Of a stretch of 46,493 nucleotides of DNA, positions 7,643 to 16,230 are shown piece by piece. Source of the stretch: Sphingomonas bacterium (lineage in GTDB: Bacteria; Pseudomonadota; Alphaproteobacteria; Sphingomonadales; Sphingomonadaceae). The number at the start of each line of letters is the position of its first letter. Positions within the stretch are counted from its first letter, which is position 1. The stretch covers positions 1 to 46,493 of the forward strand of contig NZ_JAQGLG010000053.1 in the NCBI RefSeq assembly GCF_028292965.1, in the 5' to 3' direction. A program made the translations under genes and the position numbers. The notes below the pieces were generated by a model that was not told the DNA's origin, ran no database searches, and saw only the letters and a list, made by a program, of their open reading frames with translations.

Positions 7643-9076
7643 ATGCGCGCATTTTCCGCCGCAGCATCGATCTGGCATCGTACCGTCGTCGCCGCGCTGA
7701 GCGTCGCGATGATCGCGCCGCCGCTCGCCGCACAGCCGGTCGGCATGCCGGCGTCGCACCCGCATATGGACCGGCTGACATTGATCGTGCCGGCGGCGGT
7801 CGGCGGCGGCTGGGATCTCACCGCCAAGGCGATGAAGGCGTCGCTCGAGCGCGAAGGGCTGGTCGGCCAGGTGTCGATCGTGCGCTATCCCGGCGCGGGC
7901 GGGCTGATCGGCCTGTCGCAATTCGTCGCGCATGATCGCGGCAAGGACGATATATTGCTGATCGGCGGGCTGGTCATGCTCGGCGCGTCGCTGCGCGACG
8001 AGGCCGCGGTGACGATGCGCGACGTGACCCCGATCGCGCGGCTGACCGGCGAATGGGAAGTGCTCGCCGCGCCCGTCACCTCATCCGTGCACAGCATCGC
8101 CGATATCCGCGCGACCATGCTGCGCGACCCGGCCAAGCTGCGCTGGGTGGGCGGTGCGCTGGGCGGACCTGACCAGGGGCTGGTCTATTCATTTGCGGAA
8201 CAGCTCGGCGTTTCGCCCGACAATATCGAATATTATGCCCGGGCTGGCGGTCGCCGGGTGACCGAAACATTGCTCGAAGGGCGCGGCGATGTCGGGGTCA
8301 GCGGCTATGCCGAATTCGGCCCTTCCCTCACGAGCCACGCGCTCAAGGTGCTGGCTGTCGCCGCGCCGCATCGCCTCGCCGGCATCAATGCGCCGACGTT
8401 GCGCGAACTCGGCATCGACACGACGATGATGAACTGGCGCGCGGTATTTGCCGCCCCCGGGATCAGCGCGACACAGCAGGATCGGCTCGCCGGGATCGTC
8501 GCGGCGATGGCACATTCGCCGAGCTGGCATACGCAACTTGGCACCCAACATTGGACCGATGCCTATCTCGACGGCATGCCGCTGTCGCAATTCATCGGCC
8601 GCGAGCAGACGCGCTGGGCCGATGTCATCAACCCGCCGCGCCGTGGCGGCGACTTCGCCGTCGAGCAGGGTGGCTGGTGGTCGGCACGCGCCAACATGAT
8701 CACAGGTCTTGTGGCGCTGGTCGTGCTGCTCGGCGTCGCCGCCTGGATGACGCTGGGGCTGCGACGCCGTCGCCGCATGACCCGCGAACTCGAAAAGCGC
8801 TGCGATGCGCTCTCCGCGCAACTCGACCTTGCGCCGACTTCGGCCGGCGCCGCGGTCAAGACGGTGATCGACGGCGACTTCCAGGAATGGCGCCTGTCCG
8901 AGGCCGAGAACGACATTGCCTGGTTCATGCTGCGCGGCCTGCCGCTACGCGAGATCGCCGATGTGCGCGGCACCAGCGAGCGTACCGTGCGGCAACAGGC
9001 GCAGGCGATCTATCGCAAGGCCGGGCTCGACGGCCGCTCCGACCTTGCCGGCCGCGTGCTCGAGCGCTTCATTTAA
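7643..9076 (+). CDS. Membrane-spanning fusion: TctC/Bug periplasmic binding domain + TM helix + LuxR-type HTH
   Basis: The start at 7643 is chosen for its AGGAG site 9 nt upstream and the signal peptide that follows (residues 1-30). Residues about 40-345 match tripartite tricarboxylate transporter receptors (TctC/Bug family): LTLIVPAAVGGGWDLTAKAM, YPGAGGLIGLSQF, PEYYARAGG-like turn and LRELGIDTTMMNWRAVFAAPG. A hydrophobic helix spans about 350-373 and is followed by RRRRR, which puts the C-terminus in the cytoplasm. Residues about 418-475 are a LuxR/GerE HTH (LPLREIADVRGTSERTVRQQ, then AIYRKAGL). The layout implies a one-component regulator that binds a carboxylate outside the membrane and DNA inside. 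Classical Bug proteins are free receptors for TctAB permeases, and no tctAB genes are in the window. I know of no described example of this fusion. Confidence 0.85.
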   Translation: MRAFSAAASIWHRTVVAALSVAMIAPPLAAQPVGMPASHPHMDRLTLIVPAAVGGGWDLTAKAMKASLEREGLVGQVSIVRYPGAGGLIGLSQFVAHDRGKDDILLIGGLVMLGASLRDEAAVTMRDVTPIARLTGEWEVLAAPVTSSVHSIADIRATMLRDPAKLRWVGGALGGPDQGLVYSFAEQLGVSPDNIEYYARAGGRRVTETLLEGRGDVGVSGYAEFGPSLTSHALKVLAVAAPHRLAGINAPTLRELGIDTTMMNWRAVFAAPGISATQQDRLAGIVAAMAHSPSWHTQLGTQHWTDAYLDGMPLSQFIGREQTRWADVINPPRRGGDFAVEQGGWWSARANMITGLVALVVLLGVAAWMTLGLRRRRRMTRELEKRCDALSAQLDLAPTSAGAAVKTVIDGDFQEWRLSEAENDIAWFMLRGLPLREIADVRGTSERTVRQQAQAIYRKAGLDGRSDLAGRVLERFI

Positions 9077-9131
9077 GTGACTAGGCCATTGGACGGATCG
9101 ACCGCGCCGGCGACCTGGGCAAGATGGCGCC

Positions 9132-9725
9132 ATGCTCGCGCCACCTGCCTACCGCCCGCCGCCGACGCCGCGCCGTCGCGCGCTGATTCTGGGAATCCAG
9201 CTGTCGCTCGCGACGATCGCGGTGCTCGCGCTGCCCGTCGCGGCGGTGCCGCGTTATCGTACCAGCGCGCCCGCTCTGGCAGGCGAATTGCGCATCGCAG
9301 GGTCGCGGTTGCTCGACGGCCCGGTAGCGCGCTGGGTGGCGATCTTTCGCCGCGAGCATCCCGCCGTGCGCGTGCGTGTGACGCTTGCGGGGTCGAGCGC
9401 CGCGACGGATGCGATGGAGCGTGGGCGCGCGGATGTCGCACCGCTGATGCATGTCTTGATGCCGGACGAACAGGCGCTGTTCCCATCGGGCGCCGCGCCG
9501 CGCGGCATCGCGCTCGGCCTTGGCCGACGCTACCGCGTCGCGACCGGCGAAGTGGTGGGCGAGACGCCGATTTACCTCTATCTCAACCATCCGCCGCATC
9601 GGCCGGCCAGCGCGACCGCGCTCGAACTGGCGCGGATCGCGACCAGCGCAGAGGGTGCGGGGCGCGTGCGGGTCAGCCTGTTCGAGGCGCTGACGCACCG
9701 CGCGGACCCATCCATCACCGATTGA
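9132..9725 (+). CDS. Shortened PstS-like periplasmic protein
   Basis: The 197-residue product has an N-terminal membrane or signal segment (about 19-38) and then the start of a PBP-like fold: GELRIAGSRLLDGPVARWVAIF and GRADVAPLMHVLMPDEQALF. It then passes directly to a segment (TPIYLYLNHPP...ALELARIATSAEGAGRVRVSLFEAL) that lines up with the C-terminal helices of its neighbours. Compared with the 315-386-residue paralogues it lacks about 150 central residues, including the shared QLD...WGDLG...HLY block. No strong ribosome site precedes the ATG. It may be an internally deleted and degenerating copy or a deliberately small variant. It has no dedicated permease. Confidence 0.62.
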   Translation: MLAPPAYRPPPTPRRRALILGIQLSLATIAVLALPVAAVPRYRTSAPALAGELRIAGSRLLDGPVARWVAIFRREHPAVRVRVTLAGSSAATDAMERGRADVAPLMHVLMPDEQALFPSGAAPRGIALGLGRRYRVATGEVVGETPIYLYLNHPPHRPASATALELARIATSAEGAGRVRVSLFEALTHRADPSITD

Positions 9726-9762
9726 ACCGGGCGCGTCGCGGCGCCCTCAGGGGAGCCCGCAC

Positions 9763-10923
9763 ATGACGTTTTCGCGCCTTCTTTTCACAGCACTGGCGGC
9801 AACCGCACCGATCGTGGCTGGTGCCGCCTCGGCGCAGTCTTCGCCGCCGATCAGGCCGGGCGCGGTGACCTGGTCCGCACCGACCGCGGTCGAGGTCCAT
9901 CCGCAGAGCGACGAAGAGAAGAAGGCCGGCATGGTCACCGGCCGCACCCTGCCCGCGCCCGAGCTGCTGCAACCGAGCCTCGATCCCGCACTGTCGCACT
10001 TCGTGCCGACCCGTGGCTACCGGATCAAACATGCCTATCGCGCGGGCTGTTCCGACGTGCTGCCCGGCCTGGTCGCCGATTGGGTCGTCGCGTTCCGCAA
10101 ATATCAACCGGGCTTCCAGCTCGCCTGCCAGCATCCGCTGGCCGGCAGCCTCGGCGCGCTGGAGCTGATCAAAGGCAATCTCGACCTGGTCTTCGTATCG
10201 CGCGAGCTGAAGCCGAGCGACATTTCGGGCTTCCGCGACAAGTTCGGCTATGATCCGCTGTCGGTGCCGATCTCCGGCGGCACGTGGCGGCATTTCGGAT
10301 TCCTCGACGCGCTGGCGATCATGGTCAATCCGGCCAATCCGGTGAAGCAGCTGAGCTTCCAGCAACTCGACGCGGCCTTTTCGCGCACTCACTGGCGCGG
10401 CGGCGAGGCGCCGAAGACCTGGGGCGATCTCGGCGTGACCGGCGAATATGCCAGCCATCCGATCCACCTCTACGGCATCAAGCCGTGGAACGGCTTCGAG
10501 GAGTTCGTGCGCCAGCGCATGCTGTCGACGCCGGGGCATCGCGGCGAGTGGAACGACGCGGCGATCCATTATGACGAGACCTTCTTCGCCATTGCGCGGC
10601 GCGTCGCCGCCGATCCCGATGCGCTTGGTTATACAGGACTGTCGGCGATCGACTCCGAGGTGAAGATCGTGCCGGTCAGCGTCGATGGAGGGCCGGCCCT
10701 GTCGCCGAGCTACGAAAACGTCGCGGCCGCGACTTATCCGCTGTCGCGGCTGGTCTATCTCAACACCAATGCCAAATCCGGTGCGGCGCTCGACCCGGCG
10801 CTGCGCGAGTTCCTTCGCTTCGTGCTCAGCCGCGAGGGCCAGGCGGTGGTGCGTGAGCAGGGCATCTATCTCCCGCTGCGCGGTTTCCAGGCCGCCGCCA
10901 GCCTCGTGCAGATCGCGCGTTGA
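9763..10923 (+). CDS. PstS-like periplasmic substrate-binding protein (orphan)
   Basis: The 386-residue protein starts behind AGGGGAG and has a signal peptide ending ASAQ (about residue 26). An extra 60-residue leader precedes a PstS/PBP-like fold: GCSDVLPGLVADWVVAF, LDLVFVSRELKPSDISGF, FLDALAIMVNPANPVKQL, the block QLDAAFSRTHWRGG...TWGDLGVTG...HLYGI, and a terminal SREGQAVVREQGIYLPL. Proteins of this class bind phosphate or other small anions or act as partners of outer-membrane receptors. No pstCAB genes accompany it, so ABC-linked phosphate uptake is unlikely. The next gene overlaps its stop by 4 bp. Confidence 0.85.
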   Translation: MTFSRLLFTALAATAPIVAGAASAQSSPPIRPGAVTWSAPTAVEVHPQSDEEKKAGMVTGRTLPAPELLQPSLDPALSHFVPTRGYRIKHAYRAGCSDVLPGLVADWVVAFRKYQPGFQLACQHPLAGSLGALELIKGNLDLVFVSRELKPSDISGFRDKFGYDPLSVPISGGTWRHFGFLDALAIMVNPANPVKQLSFQQLDAAFSRTHWRGGEAPKTWGDLGVTGEYASHPIHLYGIKPWNGFEEFVRQRMLSTPGHRGEWNDAAIHYDETFFAIARRVAADPDALGYTGLSAIDSEVKIVPVSVDGGPALSPSYENVAAATYPLSRLVYLNTNAKSGAALDPALREFLRFVLSREGQAVVREQGIYLPLRGFQAAASLVQIAR

Positions 10924-11867
10924 TCTTGGCGCGCCGATCGCTGCTCGCGCTTGGTGCGCTGCTGGCGATCGGCGCGGCGCCGGCACCGCGCGTCATCCGT
11001 ATCATCGGTTATAACGACATGCGCGAGATGCTGACGGCGATTGCGCCGCGCATCGAGGCGCTGCACCCCGATGTGCAGATCCTGCTCGACCTCCCGGCGA
11101 CCAAGGCCGCGCCAGGCGCGCTGATCGGCGGGCGTTCGACGCTCGCGCCGATGGGGGCGGAGATGGAGCCAGCCGACCGCGCGGCGCTGCGCGCGCGCTG
11201 GGGCGGCGATCCGGTCGAAATCCGTGTCGCGCATGATTCGCTGTCGCCGGCCGCCTTGTCCTCGCCGACCGGCGTGCTCGTCGCGCGCGACAATCCGCTG
11301 CGCGAAATGCCGCTGGCGACGGTACGGACGGCGTTCGCCGCGGCGACGCCGCCGGCGCATTGGGGCGATCTCGGCGCGCGCGGCGCCTGGGCGAGGCAGC
11401 CGGTGCATCTCTATTGCCTCGCCCCAGACACGGCGATCGGCCTTCATCTTCTTCGCGGTCCGCTCGCCGGCGAGCGTTTCACGCCGACATGCCATTTCTT
11501 TCATCAGTCGCGCGATGTCGCCGCGGCGGTCGCCGCCGATCGCCTTGGCATCGGGTTCGCCAATCTCAACCATGCCGGCGGCGCGACGCGCGCGCTGACG
11601 CTGGTCGACGCGTCCGGCCGCCACCTGCCCAACCGCGCCGGGATCATGTCCGGCAGCTATCCGCTCGATCGCTTCCTGCTGGTCTATGCGCGCCGCGATC
11701 GACGGGGCGGGGTCGAGCCGGACGCGGCTATGGTGCTGGATTTTCTACTGTCGCGCGCCGGTCAGGCGAGCATCGCGCAGGGAACGCTGGGCTACCTCCC
11801 GCTCAACCCGCGCGAAGTCGCGGCGGAGCGCCTGAAATTACAGAGTTATCGTAATCAAATCAAATAG
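10920..11867 (+). CDS. PstS-like periplasmic substrate-binding protein (orphan, coupled to the previous gene)
   Basis: Translation starts at TTG 10920, overlapping the preceding TGA (TTGA), so the two proteins are probably made together. The 315-residue product has a short signal (about 1-19) and a reduced PBP fold: STLAPMGAEMEPADRAAL, GVLVARDNPLREM, AHWGDLGARGAWARQPVHLY and a terminal SRAGQASIAQGTLGYLPL. It lacks the QLD tag seen in its paralogues but keeps the WGDLG block. It is followed after 123 bp by a TonB-dependent receptor gene, which suggests cooperation across the outer membrane rather than with an ABC permease. The ligand is unknown. Confidence 0.82.
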   Translation: MILARRSLLALGALLAIGAAPAPRVIRIIGYNDMREMLTAIAPRIEALHPDVQILLDLPATKAAPGALIGGRSTLAPMGAEMEPADRAALRARWGGDPVEIRVAHDSLSPAALSSPTGVLVARDNPLREMPLATVRTAFAAATPPAHWGDLGARGAWARQPVHLYCLAPDTAIGLHLLRGPLAGERFTPTCHFFHQSRDVAAAVAADRLGIGFANLNHAGGATRALTLVDASGRHLPNRAGIMSGSYPLDRFLLVYARRDRRGGVEPDAAMVLDFLLSRAGQASIAQGTLGYLPLNPREVAAERLKLQSYRNQIK

Positions 11868-11990
11868 ATAGCACGGTAGGTCATTTAGCGGATGGATCGC
11901 TTGCCAAGGTTCTGATTGGCTCATGGATAGCAGCACAGCGACAGGCCAGCGCGGTGCCGAAAAACTAAAGGCCGATAGGGGAGTGTATCG

Positions 11991-14372
11991 ATGATCAATC
12001 ACAACCGCGCGCGCGCACTGGTTCGCCTTGGAGCGACGGCATCGGCGCTCGCGCTCGCGCTGGGCGCCAGTAGCGGTGCCTGGGCGCAGACGACGCCGGC
12101 CCAACCGCCGGCGCCGCAGCCTGCTCAGGCTGAGGACGATGCCGTGCCCGCCGATATCATCGTCAAGGGCAGCTTTATCGATGCGGGCGCGAGCAGCGCG
12201 ACCAAGCTCGATATCCGTGTGCTGGACACGCCGTTCAGCGTCGATTCCTATAACGGCAATTTCCTGAAGGCGATCGAGACGACCAACGTCTCCGATCTCT
12301 ACAAATACATGACCGGCATCCAGCGTGCCGGCAATACCGGCTACGACATCACCTTTCGCGGCTTCAAGACCTCGGGCAACGACCGCAACGCGATCCTGAC
12401 TGACGGCCTGCCGGGCCTGTCGGTGCGCTTCGGTTCGCCGCCGACGATCGGCACGGAGCGCATCGAGCTGGTCAAGGGTGCGACCTCGGTGCTGTACGGC
12501 CAGGCGCAGCCCGGCGGGTTCATCAACATCATCACCAAGAAGCCCAAGGCGACCGCCGCCTATCAGGTCGAACTCAAGGCGTTCACCGGTGCCGGCAGCT
12601 ATGGCCGCGCGATCGGCTACCTGCCGTCGATCGACTTCACCGGGCCGATTACGTCGGACGGATCGCTGCTCTACCGCGTCGTCGCCGAGGCCGGATATAA
12701 TCGCGGCTTCCGCAACGATTCCTATGAAAAGCCGATCTACATCGCGCCCAGCATCACCTGGAAACCCGGCAGCCGCACCGATATCACGGTGCAGGGCGAG
12801 TATCGCCGCGACAAGTCGCATTACGATACCTACCTCGTCGCGCCGAACCGCGACGCGACGCTGATCGCCCCGATCAACACGACCTATCAGGAGCCCAACG
12901 ACTATCTGCTGGAACGCGGCTATATCGGCACCTTGCTGGTGCGCCACGAATTCAGCGACAAGGTGAAGTTCAACCTCGGCTATCGTTATGTCGACCATTT
13001 CGACACGCAGCTGAACTTCGACGTCAACGGCTTCAAGGCAGCGACACCGGCCAATCCAACCGCGCCGCTGACCACGTTGACGCGCCGCGCACGCGGCCAG
13101 ATCAACAAGCGCACTTACAGTTTCGTCGACGCCAATTTCAATTTCAAGTTCGACACGTTCGGCATCAGGCACACGCTGATGATCGGCGGCGGCGGCGGAC
13201 AGGAAACCGCGAGCCTCGATCGCACGCAATTCTATGCCTGCACCGGTTCATGCACCGCGCTCGACGTCGCTATTTACAACCCGGTGATCGGCGCCGCGCC
13301 GGCATTGAGCAGTTTCCCGCTCGACAGCAGCGCGACGCAGGCCAATCTGACCTGGCGCTACACCACGCAAAATTCGATCGGCCTCTATGCCTCGGACCTG
13401 ATCGAATTCGGCGACATGTTCAAGGCAATGGTCGGCGTGCGATATGCCGACGAGCATCAGACGATCGAAGATCTGCGCGTGCCCGCCGGCGTGACGTACA
13501 AGCACGACCGCAAGACGCTCCCGCTCGCCGGCCTGTTGTTCGAGCCGACCCGTCAGCTAAGTTTCTATGCCAGCTATGCGACGTCGTTCGTGCCGACTGC
13601 GGCCGCGTCGCAGGACGTGTTCGGACTCAACCCATTCGTGCCGACCTACGCCGTATCCTATGAGGGCGGCGTCAAACTGGATATGTTCAGCCACCGGCTG
13701 AACCTGACCGCTGCCTATTTCGATATCGAAAAACAGAACACGCTCAACACCACAGCGTGCCTGACGCTAGCCCAACTCAATGCTGCGATCGCGTTGGGGA
13801 CGTATACGGTTCCCGCCAATGCGCGGCGCGACGCAGCTGGCAATCTCATACCCGGCACGGGCACCTGTTCCGACCAGATCGGCAAGGAAAGGTCGCGCGG
13901 TTTCGAGATCGAACTCAACGCGTCGCCGCTGCCCGGCTGGACGATCACCGGCGGCTATGCCCATACCAAGGCGCGGGTGGTCTCCGCCAACGCCGGCCTG
14001 CCCTATCAGGCCGGCGCGCGCGAAACCAACTCGCCAGATGACGCCTTCAACTTCTGGACACGCTACGACTTCCAGGGCGGCGCGCTGGAAAATCTCGGCC
14101 TAGGCTTGGGCCTTTCGTATATCGGCAAGCGCGTTGGCTTCTTGCCGCCTGCCGCTGTTGATCCACGGCCGGAAAACGGCACGATGCCGCTGGCGGCCTA
14201 TACCACGATCGATCTCGGTCTCTATTACAAGCTCAAGAATATCGACCTGACGTTCAAGGTCACCAATCTGTTCGACAAACGCTATATCGAGAGTGCGGGC
14301 TTTACCGGCGACATCAACCTTGTCCCCGGCACGCCTCGCCTGCTCACCGCAACGGCGCGCATTCACTTCTAG
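11991..14372 (+). CDS. TonB-dependent siderophore-type outer-membrane receptor
   Basis: The 793-residue protein starts at ATG 11991, 7 nt after a GGGGAG site. It has a signal peptide (about 1-32, AGAW-A), a TonB-box-like DIIVKGSF, a plug domain (about 60-180: NVSDLYKYMTGIQRAG, IELVKGATSVLYGQAQPGG, INIITKKP) and a 22-strand-type barrel ending in LFDKRYIESAGF and the C-terminal aromatic TARIHF. The plug signature places it in the TonB-dependent siderophore receptor group (FhuA/FecA-like). It takes up a metal chelate or other large ligand using TonB energy. Together with the carboxylate genes upstream, a ferric-carboxylate chelate is a reasonable guess. No clear Fur box was seen in 11868-11990. 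An intrinsic terminator follows. Confidence 0.92.
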   Translation: MINHNRARALVRLGATASALALALGASSGAWAQTTPAQPPAPQPAQAEDDAVPADIIVKGSFIDAGASSATKLDIRVLDTPFSVDSYNGNFLKAIETTNVSDLYKYMTGIQRAGNTGYDITFRGFKTSGNDRNAILTDGLPGLSVRFGSPPTIGTERIELVKGATSVLYGQAQPGGFINIITKKPKATAAYQVELKAFTGAGSYGRAIGYLPSIDFTGPITSDGSLLYRVVAEAGYNRGFRNDSYEKPIYIAPSITWKPGSRTDITVQGEYRRDKSHYDTYLVAPNRDATLIAPINTTYQEPNDYLLERGYIGTLLVRHEFSDKVKFNLGYRYVDHFDTQLNFDVNGFKAATPANPTAPLTTLTRRARGQINKRTYSFVDANFNFKFDTFGIRHTLMIGGGGGQETASLDRTQFYACTGSCTALDVAIYNPVIGAAPALSSFPLDSSATQANLTWRYTTQNSIGLYASDLIEFGDMFKAMVGVRYADEHQTIEDLRVPAGVTYKHDRKTLPLAGLLFEPTRQLSFYASYATSFVPTAAASQDVFGLNPFVPTYAVSYEGGVKLDMFSHRLNLTAAYFDIEKQNTLNTTACLTLAQLNAAIALGTYTVPANARRDAAGNLIPGTGTCSDQIGKERSRGFEIELNASPLPGWTITGGYAHTKARVVSANAGLPYQAGARETNSPDDAFNFWTRYDFQGGALENLGLGLGLSYIGKRVGFLPPAAVDPRPENGTMPLAAYTTIDLGLYYKLKNIDLTFKVTNLFDKRYIESAGFTGDINLVPGTPRLLTATARIHF

Positions 14373-14397
14373 GTTCCCTTCCCAGGGCATGCTCCTA

Positions 14398-14428
14398 GGG
14401 CGCCGTGGCAACGCGGCGCCCTTTTTTT
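14398..14428 (+). terminator. Intrinsic terminator of the TonB receptor gene
   Basis: Arms GGGCGCCG (14398-14405) and CGGCGCCC (14414-14421) form an 8-bp stem with an 8-nt loop, followed by seven T (14422-14428). It lies 26 bp after the stop codon. Confidence 0.9.
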
Positions 14429-14901
14429 GGCGGAAGACTTCGCCCAAATTGCCGTGGTTCGCGGCGCGCGCGCAAGTATCGTGCAAGTATCGCGCAAGTG
14501 GAGCGGCGGAAGCGGGCAAAGAACAGCGGAATTTTGCGAGCCCCTATGGCCGATTTTCGTGGCGCCATCCCGCGTGCCAGCCAAAGATCTCACCCAGCAT
14601 TGTCGCCCGAATCCAACATAGTCCGACTGGCGCGATAGGCTGCATCGTCGCGATACGGGCCGACGGTGACTGGCCGTTTTCGCGGGCAATTATGCGAATA
14701 GTTGCCGGTTTTTCTTCACCAGACTTGTCGCTCGCGACCACGGCAAGCGCGGCAACCCAACCTGCCACGGTTATATCGATGCCAACAATGAGAAAGAGCG
14801 TACACGTGCCACACAACATGGACCGGCCACGCAGAAATTGAAGCGACTGCCCATTGTACGTGCGTTGACGGACCCGCCATGCGCGCGACGGATGCCGCGC
14901 A
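14429..14901. other. Gene-free interval between two converging terminators
   Basis: About 470 bp without a convincing gene. Small ORFs exist on both strands (for example a 91-codon one on the - strand from 14819 with a hydrophobic start) but lack ribosome sites and recognisable domains. The only structure I can point to is the 11-bp tandem repeat at 14470-14502. Confidence 0.5.
14470..14502 (+). repeat. Three tandem 11-bp repeats, GCAAGTATCGT type
   Basis: GCAAGT starts at 14470, 14481 and 14492, an exact 11-bp period. The first two units differ at one base (GCAAGTATCGT, GCAAGTATCGC) and the third begins GCAAGTGG. The 11-bp spacing equals one helical turn and the period of OmpR-family sites. 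The array lies in a gene-free interval, so it may be a regulator site or a slipped repeat. Confidence 0.6.
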
Positions 14902-14937
14902 CGAAAAAAAGGCGCGGCCCCCGGATGGGAACCGCGC
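14902..14937 (-). terminator. Intrinsic terminator of the - strand PstS-like gene
   Basis: Read on the - strand, AGGCGCGG (14937-14930) pairs with CCGCGCCT (14915-14908) and a run of T follows (A7 at 14902-14908 on the + strand). It sits 29 bp beyond the stop at 14967. Confidence 0.9.
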
Positions 14938-14966
14938 CTCGAGTGCCCGGGGGGGGGCGGGACAGG

Positions 14967-16052
14967 TTACATCGTCGCGAGTTTGGCCAGTTCTTCCTTC
15001 ACCACCTGCGGCTGCAGCGGGATATAGACGCCGTCGTTCGACACCTGCTGCTGACCCTCGCGGCTCAGCACCGCCTTGAGGAACTCGCGCACCTTGGGCG
15101 CCAGTGTCGTGCCGGGCTTGTGGTTGACGTAGATGTAGACGTAGCGGCTGAGCGGATAGCTGTGGTCGTAGACGCTCTGCGTCGTCGGCAGCACGCACTT
15201 GCCGCCGGGCTCTTCGGACAGCGGCATGACCTTGGTGTAGGGCTGGACATTGGCCATCAGCGCATAGGTCAGGCCGCCCGGATGGTCGCGCATGTCCTCG
15301 GCGGCGACGGTGAAGGCGTGGGTGAAACCCTTGCCCTTGGTGAACTGGATGCCGGAGCGATACTCACCCATCTTCATCACGCGGATCTTGAAATACCATT
15401 CGATGCCGTTGGGCGATTTGAGGCCGTAGAGATGGATCGGCTTGTCGGCCCAGGCACCGGTGGCGCCAAGCTGGCCCCAGCTGGTGATCTCCTTGCCGCC
15501 ACGATGGTGCGTCGTCGAATAGATGTCGTCGAGTTGCTGCAGGCTGAGGCAATTGATCGGGTTGTTCTTGTCGACCATGATGATCGATGCCGCGGTCTTG
15601 CCGAGCGAGCCGACGCTGCCGGTGGCGACGCGGAAGGGCGTTGCGTCATAACCGAATTTGGCGCGAAAGGCTTCGGCCTCGGCCGGGAGCAGTTCGCGGC
15701 CGACCGGGGCGAGCTCGGCGATCCCATTGGTCAGCGCGGGGCCGCCCGAACCGGAGGCGCGCGCCTCCATGTCGACGCTGAGCCGAGGATAGGCCTTGCG
15801 CATCATCTTGACCCAGCCGAGCGTCATCTCGTCCATCACGTCGGCACCGACGACATGCAGCTCTTCCTCGGGTTGCACGTCGACCGGGCCCGGTACCCAG
15901 ACGGGAATGCTGGGGTCGGGTTTCAGATTATGCTCGCGCTTGGCATATTTCAGCGCGGCGGCCGGGTTGAGCGCGATCGTCGCCGCACCAAGCGCGATGA
16001 CCGCGGTGGTGGCGAGCGCGCCGGTTCGGCGCGAGAAGGTCAGTCTGGGCAT
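14967..16052 (-). CDS. PstS-like periplasmic substrate-binding protein (orphan)
   Basis: The 361-residue protein starts at ATG 16052 behind AGGAGAGG and has a signal peptide (about 1-34, ending PAAA). The PBP-like core shows VVGADVMDEMTLGWVKMM, ELAPVGRELLPAEAEAF, IIMVDKNNPINCLSL, the family block QLDDIYSTTHHRGG...SWGQLGATG...HLYGL and a terminal SREGQQQVSNDGVYIPL. It is the most conserved-looking of the five paralogues here, with a complete signal, fold and terminator. It is transcribed divergently from another paralogue at 16231; the 178 bp between them must hold both promoters. No ABC permease or ATPase is nearby. Ligand unknown. Confidence 0.86.
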   Translation of the reverse strand: MPRLTFSRRTGALATTAVIALGAATIALNPAAALKYAKREHNLKPDPSIPVWVPGPVDVQPEEELHVVGADVMDEMTLGWVKMMRKAYPRLSVDMEARASGSGGPALTNGIAELAPVGRELLPAEAEAFRAKFGYDATPFRVATGSVGSLGKTAASIIMVDKNNPINCLSLQQLDDIYSTTHHRGGKEITSWGQLGATGAWADKPIHLYGLKSPNGIEWYFKIRVMKMGEYRSGIQFTKGKGFTHAFTVAAEDMRDHPGGLTYALMANVQPYTKVMPLSEEPGGKCVLPTTQSVYDHSYPLSRYVYIYVNHKPGTTLAPKVREFLKAVLSREGQQQVSNDGVYIPLQPQVVKEELAKLATM

Positions 16053-16230
16053 GAGCGCGTTCCTCTCCTGTAGATGATGTGCCGGCGCGCATGCCGGCCC
16101 TCGCCGGAAAGTCTAGGCCCATGGCGCCGCGCGGCAATGCGCCGTGCGCCTGAAGGTATCCGTCAAACGGCGTATGGCGCCGACGGACGGACACAGCGCT
16201 ATTCTGTTTCGTGATGCTGGGAGCGAGGCG

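Noticed and set aside
11868..11990. Possible Fur box upstream of the siderophore-type receptor gene
   Set aside because: AT-rich segments are present, but no 19-bp GATAATGATAATCATTATC-like match could be made. Iron control is not supported by sequence here.
14838..16073. A 411-codon + strand frame opposite a PstS-like gene
   Set aside because: It is antisense to a gene with a signal peptide, a full PBP fold and a terminator.
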